Source: Flavobacterium enshiense DK69
Lineage (GTDB): Bacteria > Bacteroidota > Bacteroidia > Flavobacteriales > Flavobacteriaceae
Direction of reading: 5' to 3'
NCBI RefSeq assembly: GCF_000498495.1
Contig: NZ_AVCS01000002.1
Span: forward strand, 91,029 to 155,028
DNA length: 64,000 nucleotides
This document shows positions 9,097 through 18,788 of the stretch, one piece after another. The position numbers and the translations under genes are program-made. The number at the start of each line of letters is the position of its first letter. Position 1 is the first letter of the stretch. Under the pieces are notes generated by a model. That model searched no databases and was not told the origin of the DNA. It was given only the letters and a program-made list of their open reading frames with translations.

Positions 9097-9855
9097 ATGA
9101 AAATCGTTATTTCCCCGGCTAAGTCATTGGATTTTGAAAAAGAACTGCCAACACCTCAATTTACCGAAGCCTGCTTTTTAAAAGAGGCTAATTCGGTCCA
9201 TAAAGTGTTGAAGAAAAAGAAGCCCAAACAGCTGATGGAATTAATGGATATTTCGGATAAGCTGGCCGATCTGAACTGGCAGCGCAATCAGGAGTGGGCT
9301 ACTCCTTTTACTCCCGAAAATGCGCGTCCTGCAGTTTATGCATTTAATGGAGATGTTTATCACGGTTTGGATGCTTATAACCTACCGGTTGAAAAATTAG
9401 ACGTTTTGCAGGATAAACTACGAATTCTCTCCGGTTTGTATGGCCTTCTGAAACCATTGGATTTAATCCAGCCCTACCGTCTGGAAATGGGTACTCATAT
9501 GCCAATCGGTAAAAACAAAAACCTTTATGAATTCTGGAAAACGAAAATCACTAAAGAGCTGAATAAGGAGCTTAAAAAGGAAGATTTATTCCTTAATCTT
9601 GCCAGCAATGAGTATTTTTCGGCTGTAGATGTAAAAGCATTGAAAGTGCCTGTAATTACCCCTGAGTTCAAAGATTACAAAGACGGAAAACTTAAAATGA
9701 TAAGTTTCTTCGCCAAGAAGGCCAGAGGAATGATGGTGCGTTACATTATTGATACAAATGCAGAAACCCTCCAGGATTTGAAGGATTTCAATTATGAGGG
9801 TTATAAGTTCGACGAAAACCTGAGCAAGGGCAATACTCTGGTTTTTACGCGTTAA
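9097..9855 (+). CDS. yaaA: Peroxide stress protein YaaA (DUF328/UPF0246)
   Basis: A 252-residue member of the YaaA family, which lowers free intracellular iron and protects DNA and proteins during hydrogen peroxide stress. The family opening MKIVISPAKSLDFE sets the start at 9097; the in-frame ATG at 9058 would add a non-conserved 13 residues and lies upstream of a likely -7 element. Conserved stretches NGDVYHGLDAY, ILSGLYGLLKPLDLI and YRLEMG are present. Its stop overlaps by four bases the stop of the convergent gene. Confidence 0.92.
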   Translation: MKIVISPAKSLDFEKELPTPQFTEACFLKEANSVHKVLKKKKPKQLMELMDISDKLADLNWQRNQEWATPFTPENARPAVYAFNGDVYHGLDAYNLPVEKLDVLQDKLRILSGLYGLLKPLDLIQPYRLEMGTHMPIGKNKNLYEFWKTKITKELNKELKKEDLFLNLASNEYFSAVDVKALKVPVITPEFKDYKDGKLKMISFFAKKARGMMVRYIIDTNAETLQDLKDFNYEGYKFDENLSKGNTLVFTR

Positions 9856-10205
9856 TATCCTAAATGTAAATATTCTTCATAATCGCGGAACGTGTCGCGT
9901 GTCATTTTGCGCTGATCGCGAGATATCTCACGTAGAGCTTCAACACCTTTGCGGGCACAATGTTTAACTCTTGTCAATCTTGAGGAGAATTCCATCAGTT
10001 TATTCGCATCGGAAGGATGAAGTTTTTCGCGAAGTTCGTTTACGAACTCAGAAAATTCATTCATTATATAACTGTTTTCATCATATTCCGCTTGTAAGTC
10101 TACTAGAAACTCATCAATTTCCTTCTCGATATCGTGACAATTATGTTCACTTTTCATTAAAAATTCTTTTAGAATTCTTCTGTCTCCGTTAGTAAAGATG
10201 CCCAT
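9852..10205 (-). CDS. Conserved-looking small helical protein of unknown function
   Basis: A 117-residue, highly charged, probably all-helical cytoplasmic protein with no signal peptide or membrane segment. Its central part (about 30-75) has heptad-like spacing that could form a coiled coil or a four-helix bundle. I recognise no family. It overlaps yaaA tail to tail by four bases. Coding is supported by an uninterrupted frame between clear neighbours and by codon use like theirs. Confidence 0.65.
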   Translation of the reverse strand: MGIFTNGDRRILKEFLMKSEHNCHDIEKEIDEFLVDLQAEYDENSYIMNEFSEFVNELREKLHPSDANKLMEFSSRLTRVKHCARKGVEALREISRDQRKMTRDTFRDYEEYLHLGY

Positions 10206-10352
10206 GATGAATGTAGTTTTGATTAATAATATGTAACTATCTGAATAACAACGAAATGAGTTTTAATTGAGTTTTAAAATTAGCTTAAATTATAGTTATT
10301 TTTTTTGCAAATCGATTAAGTGAAAAAAAAAACGACTAAGCGAAAAAACAAT

Positions 10353-10385
10353 AAAAAAACTCTGAACAATTACTGTTCAGAGTTT
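10353..10385 (-). terminator. Intrinsic terminator of the efflux operon
   Basis: On the minus strand a 12-bp perfect stem (AAACTCTGAACA with TGTTCAGAGTTT) and 5-base loop is followed by a T run, directly after the stop of the MFS gene. Confidence 0.85.
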
Positions 10386-10412
10386 CCTAATCAAATAACT
10401 ACTATGTTTAAA

Positions 10413-11990
10413 TTAATGAACATTCGACATGTCTACTTTTCCGGCTCCTCGTTTGATTAAGAGCACAAACGGGATACAGATAAGGAACATGATGCCTAAA
10501 TAGAGAAAGACATCCATGTACGAGAGTACAGTACTTTGTTTCATTACCGACATTTCAATGGCTTTATGAGCTTTGTCCAGCGATTCGCTTGCGCTGAAGC
10601 CTTTAGACATGAAACCCATTTGCAGTTGTTGAATGCGTTGCTGTACTTCAAATTTTGTTGAATCCAGATGGGCGATGAGGTTAACACGGTGTCCTTGCGT
10701 GAAACGGGAAATAAATGTTGTAATAATGGCAATCCCGAAGGAACCTCCCAATTGTCGCATCATCCCTGTAAAAGCGGCACCTTCTCCAATTTGTCTGCCA
10801 TGTAACGTTGACAAGGCCAAAGTGGTAATAGGCACAAAGAGGAGACCGAGTCCCATACCGCGCAAAATTAACGGCCAGAACATATGTTCCGTTCCTGTGT
10901 CCGGAGTCATTATGCTGTACATCCAAAAAGTAAATCCGAAGAAAATCATAAACCCGATAGCTACCAGATAGGCTTGCGGAACTCCTTTTTGAATCATTTT
11001 CCCGATAATCGGCATCATAATCCCAGTCATGATTGAACTCGGAATCAGCAATAATCCTGCATCAGTGGCTGTCCATCCCAAAATAGCCTGCGTGTAAATC
11101 GGGATAATGAACGTTGAGCCATACAATCCGAAACCCAAAATAAAACACATTATGGTTCCGATGCGCAGATTTCGATCCTGAAGCACGCGCAGGTTTACAA
11201 TTGGGTATTTATAAGTGAGCTGTCGCCAGATGAATAAAATTAACCCAAAAAACGAAACAACTGAAAGGATGATGATTGTAATGTCTTCAAACCAGTCGTC
11301 CTGTTGCCCGTGCTCCAAAACAAATTGCAGCGATCCGATAAAGGACGCCAGAAACACGATTCCCCACCAATCCACCTGATTAGCTTTTAGTTTTTCGCCG
11401 TATTTCGGACTCTTCACAAAGTAAAGCGTCAAAATGGTCGCAATTATTCCCAGTGGGATATTGATGTAGAAAATATAAGGCCACGAGAAATTATCCACAA
11501 GATATCCTCCAAGAGGCGGACCTAAAGTGGGTCCCACAATTACTCCCATTCCGTAAATTGCCTGTGCCATTCCGCGTTTGGCTGCCGGATAACTTTCGGT
11601 AATAATGGTTTGAGCCGTTACCAAAAGTGCACCACCGCCCATTCCCTGAATGAATCGGAAAAATACCAATTCCCAAATGTTGGACGCATTTCCGCAAAGG
11701 AAAGAGGAAACGGTAAATATGATAATGGAAGCCGCAAAGTAATTTCTTCTTCCGAATTGTTGGGAGAGCCAACTGGTCATCGGAATGATGATTACATTGG
11801 CAATGGCATAAGCGGTAATTACCCAGGCAACATCGGTCAGAGTGGCTCCCAAACTACCTTTCATGTCGTTTAGGGCTACGTTTACGATAGTAGTATCTAC
11901 AATTTCCAGCAGTGCACAAAGTACTGCCGTAATTGTGATGATGACCCTGCGAAAGCCGTATTCTACTAAATCTTCTGCTTGTGTTGTCAT
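10413..11990 (-). CDS. DHA2-family MFS multidrug transporter, EmrB-like
   Basis: A 525-residue, 14-helix drug:proton antiporter of the inner membrane. The antiporter motif C (GVIVGPTLGPPLGG) and the typical N-terminal segment with a buried acidic residue (LEIVDTTIVNVAL) are present. It is the last gene of the operon tetR-tolC-hlyD-MFS, starting one base after the hlyD stop. Together the three structural genes would build a tripartite pump exporting substrates across both membranes. Drug specificity cannot be predicted from sequence. Confidence 0.93.
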   Translation of the reverse strand: MTTQAEDLVEYGFRRVIITITAVLCALLEIVDTTIVNVALNDMKGSLGATLTDVAWVITAYAIANVIIIPMTSWLSQQFGRRNYFAASIIIFTVSSFLCGNASNIWELVFFRFIQGMGGGALLVTAQTIITESYPAAKRGMAQAIYGMGVIVGPTLGPPLGGYLVDNFSWPYIFYINIPLGIIATILTLYFVKSPKYGEKLKANQVDWWGIVFLASFIGSLQFVLEHGQQDDWFEDITIIILSVVSFFGLILFIWRQLTYKYPIVNLRVLQDRNLRIGTIMCFILGFGLYGSTFIIPIYTQAILGWTATDAGLLLIPSSIMTGIMMPIIGKMIQKGVPQAYLVAIGFMIFFGFTFWMYSIMTPDTGTEHMFWPLILRGMGLGLLFVPITTLALSTLHGRQIGEGAAFTGMMRQLGGSFGIAIITTFISRFTQGHRVNLIAHLDSTKFEVQQRIQQLQMGFMSKGFSASESLDKAHKAIEMSVMKQSTVLSYMDVFLYLGIMFLICIPFVLLIKRGAGKVDMSNVH

Positions 11991-11991
11991 A

Positions 11992-13071
11992 TTATTTTAC
12001 GTGAACATCTACTTCCACATTCATTCCCGGGCGTAGTAATTTTACTTTTTCCGCATCATTATTTGCGGATAATTTTATTTTAACCGGTAGGCGTTGAATC
12101 GTTTTAACAAAGTTGCCCGTTGCGTTGTCCGGAGGCAAGATAGAGAAACGTGATCCGGTTGCTGGAGAGAACGAGTTTACTTCACCTTCGAATTCAGTGT
12201 CAGGGTAAGCATCTACTTTGAATGTAACTTTTTGTCCTATGCGCATTTTGTTCAATTGTGTCTCTTTGAAATTGGCGATTACCCAAGTGTCTGCATTGTT
12301 TACAATATAAAATAACGACTGTCCCGGTTGTATCATTTGGCCAGCCTGTACATCTACACTTGAAACCTGACCGTCTACAGAAGCTGTAATAACGGTATAA
12401 CCTAAGTTGAGTACAGCAGCATCTAAAACAGATTGCGCACGTTTTATGTTGGCATTTGCTACGCCTATTTGCTTACTGGCTACATTAGTTTTTGAAACCA
12501 CGGCTTCACGCTGGTGAGAACTTGCATTGCGTTGCTGTTGCAGAATTTCAACCTGTTTTTCAGCTTCTTGTTTAGCTGCTAAAGCCTGCTCGTATTGCTG
12601 TTTTGTAATGGAATGGTTTTTATAGAGATTCGAATAGCGTTCAAAATCGTTGTTAGCTCTTCCTAAACGTATTTTAGCTGCTTCGATGCTTCCCAGGTTG
12701 GACTGAATCGTAGCTTCTGAAATTGAAATGTTTGCGGCTGTGGCTCCTACATCGGCTTTTGAAACTTCAAGTGAATTTTCTGCTACGGCCAACGCTGCTT
12801 TTGCTTCCTCCACTTTAACTAAAAAGTCCTTGTCGTCGATTACCAAAAGCGTATCGCCTTTTTTCACGAAGTCGTTGTCTTTGATGTAAACTTTTGATAC
12901 ATAACCTGCCACACGCGGGATGATCGGATTCATGTTCTGTTCGATCTGAGCGTCATCGGTTTCTTCGTGTGCCTGACCGTGCATGTATTTGAAAGTTCCG
13001 TATACACCCCCCAGAAGAACTAAAGAGCCAATTATTAGAATGAATTTTTTATTTGCTGGTTTATTTTCCAT
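11992..13071 (-). CDS. HlyD/EmrA-family periplasmic adaptor
   Basis: A 359-residue membrane-fusion protein linking the inner-membrane MFS pump to the TolC channel. One N-terminal transmembrane helix (about 9-27) is followed by a lipoyl half-domain (VSKVYIKDNDFVKKGDTL), a long coiled-coil hairpin (about 85-200), the second lipoyl half (ITASVDGQVSSVDVQAGQMI) and a beta-barrel. It lies between the tolC-like and MFS genes, 16 bases after the former. Confidence 0.93.
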   Translation of the reverse strand: MENKPANKKFILIIGSLVLLGGVYGTFKYMHGQAHEETDDAQIEQNMNPIIPRVAGYVSKVYIKDNDFVKKGDTLLVIDDKDFLVKVEEAKAALAVAENSLEVSKADVGATAANISISEATIQSNLGSIEAAKIRLGRANNDFERYSNLYKNHSITKQQYEQALAAKQEAEKQVEILQQQRNASSHQREAVVSKTNVASKQIGVANANIKRAQSVLDAAVLNLGYTVITASVDGQVSSVDVQAGQMIQPGQSLFYIVNNADTWVIANFKETQLNKMRIGQKVTFKVDAYPDTEFEGEVNSFSPATGSRFSILPPDNATGNFVKTIQRLPVKIKLSANNDAEKVKLLRPGMNVEVDVHVK

Positions 13072-13087
13072 GATGAGTGATGTTAAT

Positions 13088-14407
13088 TTAGTTTTTGGTT
13101 GGTAATACTGTTGATGAGGTTAATTTGCCGGAAGCCGCTAAGATTTCATAATATTTCTCAACGATATCGGCTCTTGAAGAGGATTCGTTGATTTTTGAAA
13201 GCAACTGCTGTACGTCTGCTTCCAATAATTCGTCTGTGTCGGCCAAACCGTTGTCGTGTTTGTCTTTTACAATTCTGAAATTTTCAGCGGCCTGTGCAAC
13301 GGCTTCTTCGTAAACTTTGTTTTGCTTCTGGGCCAGAACGTAATTTTCATTGGCCTGCTGAATCTGTATTTTTGCCTGATCGGTCATTATGTCCAATGAT
13401 TGTTCTGTTTCTTTTGCTTTGCTTTTAGCGGCTTTGACATCTTTTCCGTTTTTGAAAACGGAAGACAAATCATAAGAAAGCCCCGCACCAAAGTTCATTG
13501 CATTGGTAACGGTTACAGTGTTCTGCAAATCAAAACCAATGTAACCTCCCATAAGGGTTAAAGCAGGGTAGTAGTTCCCTTTTGCTATTTTTACGTTGGT
13601 TTCCGCGGCCTTTTGCTGCAAACGGATTGCATTTAAATCGTTTCTGCCGGAAATATCGTCTGAAGGCGTATCAAAACCAGTTTCTTTCTTAAAAGTGTCA
13701 GAATCGGGATTTATGATCGTTCCTTCGGGTAATTTCAAAAGAGTTGCCAATTGGTAATTTATGGTACTCATATTTTTTCTGGCTTCTTCAAGGGCAATCT
13801 GATAATTGGAAACCTGTAATTGTGCTCTCAACAAGTCGTTTCGGGCAATCAGTCCGTTTTCTTCCATCGCTTTGAAATCGACCACACGCTGTTCGGCTCT
13901 TTTGATGTTTTCCTGAATCAGTTTTTCATTTTCCTGAGCTTTGTATAACGTTACGTAAAGTTTTACAGCCTGTAGCGCGACATCTTCTTTAGTTTGTTTA
14001 GAATAGAATTGCTCCGCTTCATACAGACTTTGTGAGGCTTTGATGCTGTTTTGGATTTTAAAACCGGCAAATACCGGAACAGTTGCCATCGCGTTGCCTA
14101 AAATAAGCTGGTGCACATCTGGAGTACTTCCGCCTTGCGATTGGTTTCCTAATTTGAAATCCACATCCGCATTGGTAAGGCGTTGGTATTGCCCGTTGAT
14201 TTTTACATCGGGATATTGCTTGTTTTTAACCGTCTGCATTTCGAATTCTTTTGTTGCCACTTTGGTGTCTGACAACTTGGCTTCAGTGCTCTGTGTTGTC
14301 GCCATTTGAATAGCTTCTTCAAGAGTCATGTTTTTTTTCTCCTGCGCTAATGCTGAAGATATGCCAAGCAGGAAGAAAATTCCCAGCTTGATAAAGTTAA
14401 TTTTCAT
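13088..14407 (-). CDS. TolC-family outer-membrane efflux protein
   Basis: A 439-residue outer-membrane channel with an N-terminal signal peptide (cleaved near SSALAQEKK) and the two long helical repeats of the OEP/TolC family. The start overlaps the end of the tetR frame by 11 bases, indicating tight coupling. Unlike many Gram-negative loci, the channel is encoded inside the pump operon, so it is probably dedicated to this pump. Confidence 0.92.
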   Translation of the reverse strand: MKINFIKLGIFFLLGISSALAQEKKNMTLEEAIQMATTQSTEAKLSDTKVATKEFEMQTVKNKQYPDVKINGQYQRLTNADVDFKLGNQSQGGSTPDVHQLILGNAMATVPVFAGFKIQNSIKASQSLYEAEQFYSKQTKEDVALQAVKLYVTLYKAQENEKLIQENIKRAEQRVVDFKAMEENGLIARNDLLRAQLQVSNYQIALEEARKNMSTINYQLATLLKLPEGTIINPDSDTFKKETGFDTPSDDISGRNDLNAIRLQQKAAETNVKIAKGNYYPALTLMGGYIGFDLQNTVTVTNAMNFGAGLSYDLSSVFKNGKDVKAAKSKAKETEQSLDIMTDQAKIQIQQANENYVLAQKQNKVYEEAVAQAAENFRIVKDKHDNGLADTDELLEADVQQLLSKINESSSRADIVEKYYEILAASGKLTSSTVLPTKN

Positions 14408-15020
14408 AGGTAAGTAGAGCTTTAATTGTTTGTTTGATATGACGTGTAAGTTCTGTGTTAACGTAGTTGTCGATATCTTCCGGCGTATTTAAATTCAGAA
14501 TGTCTTTAAAATAGGGTTTGTTCATCTGGAAATGAAAATATGTTCCCATGATGGTAGTAGGAATCAAAATGGTATTGACATCTTTCCGGAAAAAACCTTT
14601 GTCCTGACCTTCAGCAATAATATTTTTCAAAATCTCCAGATTGTGTTTTTTTATTTCATTGAAAGCATCGCAATTGATGATTCTTTTTCCGGATGAAATT
14701 TCAAAGTGGATAATCTGATACATGCTTTTATTTCGATTGATGCGCTTGATGTATAATTCGATTAAGCGATCAATTTTTTCTAAAGGGGTGAGGTCTTCGC
14801 GATACAAATTTTCCATCTGCAGACGCATATCCGAAATGCGGTAAATAATTAACGCTTCGAGCAACTTTTCTTTAGAACCGAAATAGTAGGAGATCATCGC
14901 GATATTGACGTTAGCAACTTTGGCAATATCGCGTACCGAAGTTCCGTCAAAACCTTGTTCGGCAAAAAGCTTTTCAGCCGCCTGTAAAATTTCAATTTGC
15001 TTGTCGTTAAAATCAGTCAT
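14397..15020 (-). CDS. TetR-family transcriptional regulator of the efflux operon
   Basis: A 207-residue repressor. The N-terminal HTH (TSVRDIAKVANVNIAMISYYFGSKEKLL, about residues 25-52, broken here only for description) is typical TetR; the rest is the helical ligand-binding/dimer domain. As first gene of the efflux operon it very likely represses its own promoter through the two palindromes at 15051-15083. The inducing compound is unknown. Confidence 0.9.
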   Translation of the reverse strand: MTDFNDKQIEILQAAEKLFAEQGFDGTSVRDIAKVANVNIAMISYYFGSKEKLLEALIIYRISDMRLQMENLYREDLTPLEKIDRLIELYIKRINRNKSMYQIIHFEISSGKRIINCDAFNEIKKHNLEILKNIIAEGQDKGFFRKDVNTILIPTTIMGTYFHFQMNKPYFKDILNLNTPEDIDNYVNTELTRHIKQTIKALLTYEN

Positions 15021-15045
15021 TTTAATTTGATTTTGGAATCGGATG

Positions 15046-15083
15046 CAAAATTAAACACTTGTTTAAATTAAACGTTTGTTTAA
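15046..15083 (-). promoter_or_regulatory. tetR-efflux promoter with two TetR-type operators
   Basis: Two 16-bp palindromes TTAAAC-N4-GTTTAA stand at 15051-15066 and 15068-15083, 17 bases centre to centre. The minus-strand -7 element TAATTTTG (15046-15053) overlaps the first palindrome by three bases, so bound repressor would block RNA polymerase. This fits autoregulation of the tetR-led operon. Confidence 0.7.
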
Positions 15084-15248
15084 ATTAATTTTAACATTTT
15101 TTTTAACAATGTGGATTTGATTGATTTTTGATGATTTTCAGATGGAGTAGGCGAGTGAAAATTAAGTGGTATGAATCCTTTTTTGAGTCAATAATTTGTT
15201 TAGTTTTATCAAATGAAAAATTGATGATCTTAATAGATCGTGGGGAAC

Positions 15249-15287
15249 GAAAAACCACTTTTTAAGCCTTTAAAAAGTGGTTTTTTT
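15249..15287 (-). terminator. Terminator at the end of the trp operon
   Basis: A long stem AACCACTTTTTAA / TTTAAAAAGTGGTT with a short loop, flanked by A and T runs on both sides, so it can work in both directions. It lies about 65 bases after the trpA stop and is the only terminator-like structure there. Confidence 0.75.
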
Positions 15288-15349
15288 GTATATAAACAAA
15301 ATCTATAGTGATTATTTAAATTATTAATAACCAGTTGTTTGTGTGAATT

Positions 15350-16114
15350 TTATTGAATTAAAGGTTTAATATATTTTTCAATACTTCTTATTTCGTTGTT
15401 TTTAAGGTAATTTACGAATGAGCTTCCGATAATGGCTCCTTTTTGATGCTTGGTTGCCTCTGAAAACGTTTCTTTATTTGAGATTCCGAAGCCGACAATT
15501 TGCGGATTTTTTAGGTTCATTTTCGCGACTTTATCGAAGTAGTTTTGCTGTGTTTTTCCAAACGAATTTTGGCTTCCGGTAGTGTTTGAACTGCTTACCA
15601 TATAGATAAAACTATCGGACAAATTATCAATTTTCCGTATCCTTTCTTCTGATGTTTGAGGTGTGATCAAGAAGATGTTTTTGAGATTATGGTGCTCAAA
15701 AATCACCTTAAATTCATCCTCGAAAACCTCCAAAGGAAGGTCTGGAATGATCAGTCCGTCGATGCCAATTTCGGCACATTTTTGACAAAATTCTTCTACT
15801 CCAAACTGCAAAATCGGGTTGAAATAACCCATAATAAGGAGCGGAATTTTGACTGTTTTTCGGATGTTTTTGAGCTGTTCGAAAAGCAATTTTGTGGTCA
15901 TTCCGTTCTCCAAAGCGATGGTTGAACTATCCTGAATTGTCGGTCCGTCTGCCAACGGATCACTGAAAGGCAAGCCGATTTCAATCATGTCCACACCACT
16001 TTTTTCGAGTTCCTCAATAATTGAAACCGTATCGTTGAGGTTAGGGAATCCGGCTGTAAAATAGATGGAAAGCAGCTTCTTTTTCTCTTGTAATTTGATG
16101 TTTATTCTGTTCAT
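15350..16114 (-). CDS. trpA: Tryptophan synthase alpha subunit
   Basis: A 254-residue TIM barrel that cleaves indole-3-glycerol phosphate to indole and passes the indole to TrpB. The catalytic glutamate region (MIEIGLPFSDPLADGP), the second acidic site (GLIIPDLPLEVFEDE) and the phosphate-binding GFGISNKE are all present. It is the last gene of the operon, separated from trpB by 111 bases that contain a folded repeat element, unlike the tight trpC-F-B junctions. Confidence 0.96.
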   Translation of the reverse strand: MNRINIKLQEKKKLLSIYFTAGFPNLNDTVSIIEELEKSGVDMIEIGLPFSDPLADGPTIQDSSTIALENGMTTKLLFEQLKNIRKTVKIPLLIMGYFNPILQFGVEEFCQKCAEIGIDGLIIPDLPLEVFEDEFKVIFEHHNLKNIFLITPQTSEERIRKIDNLSDSFIYMVSSSNTTGSQNSFGKTQQNYFDKVAKMNLKNPQIVGFGISNKETFSEATKHQKGAIIGSSFVNYLKNNEIRSIEKYIKPLIQ

Positions 16115-16130
16115 TTTTTAGTGTTTTTTA

Positions 16131-16222
16131 CCTGCGTTAGGGATGGGAACGACATCCTTTTTTGTGGCTTTTTCAGGCACAAAAAAGATATAGTGTACAG
16201 CCCGACCCTTGTGGTAACGCCC
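16131..16222. repeat. Folded repeat element between trpB and trpA (copy 1)
   Basis: About 90 bases form nested inverted repeats: an outer pair GCGTTA (16134-16139) / TAACGC (16215-16220), a small GGATG / CATCC hairpin, and an inner stem TTTTTTGTGGC / GGCACAAAAAA. The backbone GATGGGA...ATCC, hairpin, GAT...G.ACAGC recurs at 50861-50925, so I take it as a dispersed intergenic repeat of this genome. Confidence 0.6.
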
Positions 16223-16225
16223 AAA

Positions 16226-17407
16226 TTAATAGTTAAAATAGTCGATATAGGTATTCAAATCCTTGTCGCCCCGGCCCGATAAATTGATGATTACGATGTC
16301 GTTTTTGTCAAATGTTTTCTGGTCTAAAACCGCCAAAGCATGCGAACTTTCGATAGCCGGAATGATGCCTTCTGTTTTACAGAGATTTAGACCAGCTTGC
16401 ATTGCTTCATCGTCTGTAATAGCAGCAAATTCAGCCCTTTTTGATGTATGCAGATGCGCATGTAATGGTCCGACACCTGGGTAATCCAATCCCGCGGAAA
16501 TCGAGTAAGGCTCTGTGATTTGACCGTCTTCCGATTGCATCAATAAGGTCTTGCTTCCATGGATAATCCCTATTTTTCCCAATACTGAAGTAGCTGCACT
16601 TTCTCCTGAATCAAGCCCCTTTCCGGCTGCTTCGACTGCAATGAGTTGCACGTTTTCTTCCTCCAGAAAATGATAAAATGCCCCGGCAGCGTTACTTCCG
16701 CCACCAACGCAAGCGATGACATAATCAGGGTTTTTACGGCCTTCTTTTTCCGATAATTGCTTCTTAATCTCCTGAGAAATAATGCTTTGAAAACGTGACA
16801 CCATGTCCGGATAAGGATGCGGACCCACTACAGAACCGATGATGTAGAAAGTATCTATCGGGTTATTGATCCAATCCCTAATCGCTTCATTGGTAGCGTC
16901 TTTCAGGGTTTTCGAGCCTGAATTGGCTGAACGAACTTCTGCACCGAGCATTTTCATTCGGGCCACGTTTGGCGCTTGTCGTTGGATGTCGATTTCTCCC
17001 ATATACACTATGCATTGTAAGCCCATTAGTGCACAGACCGTTGCGGTGGCTACTCCATGTTGGCCGGCACCAGTTTCGGCGATGATTCGGGTTTTGCCCA
17101 ATCGTTTGGCCAATAGGATCTGCCCAATGGTATTGTTGATTTTATGCGCACCAGTATGACACAAATCTTCACGTTTTAGGTAGATTTTGGTATTATATTT
17201 TTGAGACAAACGCTCGGCAAAATAGAGCGGCGTAGGGCGTCCGACATAATCTTTCAGTAATTGTTGGAACTCGGTTTGAAAGCTTTCTGTCTGAATGATT
17301 TCAAGGTAATTTTGACGCAATGCTTCTACGTTCGGATAAAGCATTTCGGGGATAAATGCACCTCCGAATTCGCCGTAAAATCCTTTTTCGTTAACTTGAT
17401 ATGACAT
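16226..17407 (-). CDS. trpB: Tryptophan synthase beta subunit
   Basis: A 393-residue PLP enzyme condensing indole with serine to tryptophan in the TrpA2B2 complex. The PLP lysine lies in HTGAHKINN (Lys89), the phosphate-binding loop is [12 protein letters not shown], and the catalytic glutamate region ([11 protein letters not shown]) is intact. Its start overlaps trpF by 17 bases. It is a TrpB1-type subunit (complex partner of TrpA), as expected from the neighbours. Confidence 0.97.
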   Translation of the reverse strand: MSYQVNEKGFYGEFGGAFIPEMLYPNVEALRQNYLEIIQTESFQTEFQQLLKDYVGRPTPLYFAERLSQKYNTKIYLKREDLCHTGAHKINNTIGQILLAKRLGKTRIIAETGAGQHGVATATVCALMGLQCIVYMGEIDIQRQAPNVARMKMLGAEVRSANSGSKTLKDATNEAIRDWINNPIDTFYIIGSVVGPHPYPDMVSRFQSIISQEIKKQLSEKEGRKNPDYVIACVGGGSNAAGAFYHFLEEENVQLIAVEAAGKGLDSGESAATSVLGKIGIIHGSKTLLMQSEDGQITEPYSISAGLDYPGVGPLHAHLHTSKRAEFAAITDDEAMQAGLNLCKTEGIIPAIESSHALAVLDQKTFDKNDIVIINLSGRGDKDLNTYIDYFNY

Positions 17408-17996
17408 GTTGTAATTGTTTTAAAAGTTGTGTGTTTTTTAATCCGGGTTCGATTTCAAATTTGCTGTTGACATCAATTGCGTGAATGGGTAAATTCATTT
17501 GTTGTATGGTTTTAACTTCTTCCAAACCAATACCTCCGCTTAAAAAGAAAGGCTTTTGAGAAGGATAGTTTTTCAGAATCTGCCAGTTAAAAGTTGTTCC
17601 GTTGCCGCCATGATATTGCCCTTTAGTATCGAATAAGAAATAATCACAAACATTTTCGTAGGGTGTAATGGTTTGAAAATCAAAGTTGTCATCAATTGAA
17701 AATGCCTTGATCACTTTGATATTTATATGTTTCAGCAGATAACAGAATTCAGGTGATTCATTGCCATGTAACTGAACGAGCTGTAAATTATATCGTCGTA
17801 TTTTGTCTAGTATATCATCCAAATAAGCATCAACAAAAACGCCTACTTTTTGTGTCGATTTGGGCAAGATCGGGATTTCTTTATTGAAAAACCTTGGTGA
17901 TTTCTCATAGAAGATGAAGCCCAGGTAATCAGGTTGTAATTTTGCAACTTCCTCAATATTAGACGAATATTTCATTCCGCAGATTTTTGTTTTCAT
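17391..17996 (-). CDS. trpF: Phosphoribosylanthranilate isomerase
   Basis: A 201-residue TIM barrel performing the Amadori rearrangement of phosphoribosylanthranilate. The catalytic cysteine is in the opening KICGMKY, and the acid is in IDVNSKFE near the C-terminus. The FLSGGIG loop binds phosphate. It is separate from TrpC here, unlike the E. coli fusion, and overlaps both trpC (4 bases, ATGA) and trpB (17 bases). Confidence 0.95.
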   Translation of the reverse strand: MKTKICGMKYSSNIEEVAKLQPDYLGFIFYEKSPRFFNKEIPILPKSTQKVGVFVDAYLDDILDKIRRYNLQLVQLHGNESPEFCYLLKHINIKVIKAFSIDDNFDFQTITPYENVCDYFLFDTKGQYHGGNGTTFNWQILKNYPSQKPFFLSGGIGLEEVKTIQQMNLPIHAIDVNSKFEIEPGLKNTQLLKQLQHVISS

Positions 17997-18784
17997 GGTT
18001 TTATAAGTAAAGCGTTGATAAAAGATTTTGCAGCTATTCCCGGATTCTCAGTTTTCATGAAATGTTCGCCGATTAAAAATCCCTGATAACCAAATTGTTG
18101 CAATTCTATGATTGCTTCTGTAGAACTGATGCCGCTCTCGGAAACTTTTATGAATTCATCCGGAATATGTTGTGCTAGCTCTTTGCTGTATTCCAAACCG
18201 ACTTCAAAGGTTTTCAGGTTGCGGTTATTTACGCCGATCATGTCTAGGCTTGGCATAACGGCTTTGTCCAATTCTTTGCGATTATGTACTTCCAATAATA
18301 CTTCGAGGCCTAAGGAATGTGCGAATTCTGAAAGCTGTTTGATTTCTGTACGAGTTAAAATAGCAGCAATCAGTAAGATAACATCGGCGCCGTGGGCTTT
18401 GGCTTCCAGAATCTGGTATTCGTCGATGATGAATTCTTTTCTTAGCAATGGAATATTTACGGAAGCTCTGGCAAACAATAAATCATCCAGAGACCCCCCG
18501 AAATATTTACCATCGGTCAAGACAGAAATCCCTGAAACTCCGGCATTTTGGTAACCAATTGCCACTTCTTCAACTGAAAAATTGTTGTTCATTAATGATT
18601 TAGAAGGGGAACGACGTTTGTGTTCTGCTATGATTCCCACCAAATTGTTTCGTAAATTCTTGCTTAACGAATGGGTTTGGCTTCCAAATAAAGCTGAATT
18701 CTCAAGTTGTGAAACCGGAATAAGTTGTTTTTTGAGTGTGACTTCTCTTTTTTTATCGGATATGATTTTATCTAGAATGGTCAT
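17993..18784 (-). CDS. trpC: Indole-3-glycerol phosphate synthase
   Basis: A 263-residue TIM barrel closing the indole ring. The lysine/glutamate sites are visible in GIIAEHKRRSPSKS, the catalytic lysine in LLRKEFIIDEYQI, and IGVNNRNLKTFEV and KVSESGISS complete the family signature. It follows trpD after a spacer made of four tandem 14-bp repeats and overlaps trpF by four bases. Confidence 0.96.
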   Translation of the reverse strand: MTILDKIISDKKREVTLKKQLIPVSQLENSALFGSQTHSLSKNLRNNLVGIIAEHKRRSPSKSLMNNNFSVEEVAIGYQNAGVSGISVLTDGKYFGGSLDDLLFARASVNIPLLRKEFIIDEYQILEAKAHGADVILLIAAILTRTEIKQLSEFAHSLGLEVLLEVHNRKELDKAVMPSLDMIGVNNRNLKTFEVGLEYSKELAQHIPDEFIKVSESGISSTEAIIELQQFGYQGFLIGEHFMKTENPGIAAKSFINALLIKP

Positions 18785-18788
18785 TTGA

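Larger units (their letters stand above)
15021..15349. other. Intergenic region between the efflux operon and trpA
   Basis: It contains the TetR operators next to the tetR start and a long terminator hairpin near trpA. Between them (about 15100-15245) I find no convincing reading frame or promoter. Confidence 0.5.

Noticed and set aside
15100..15290. A possible small RNA ending at the hairpin 15249-15287 on the plus strand
   Set aside because: There is no TAnnTTTG promoter on the plus strand in this spacer, and the hairpin is explained as the trp operon terminator.
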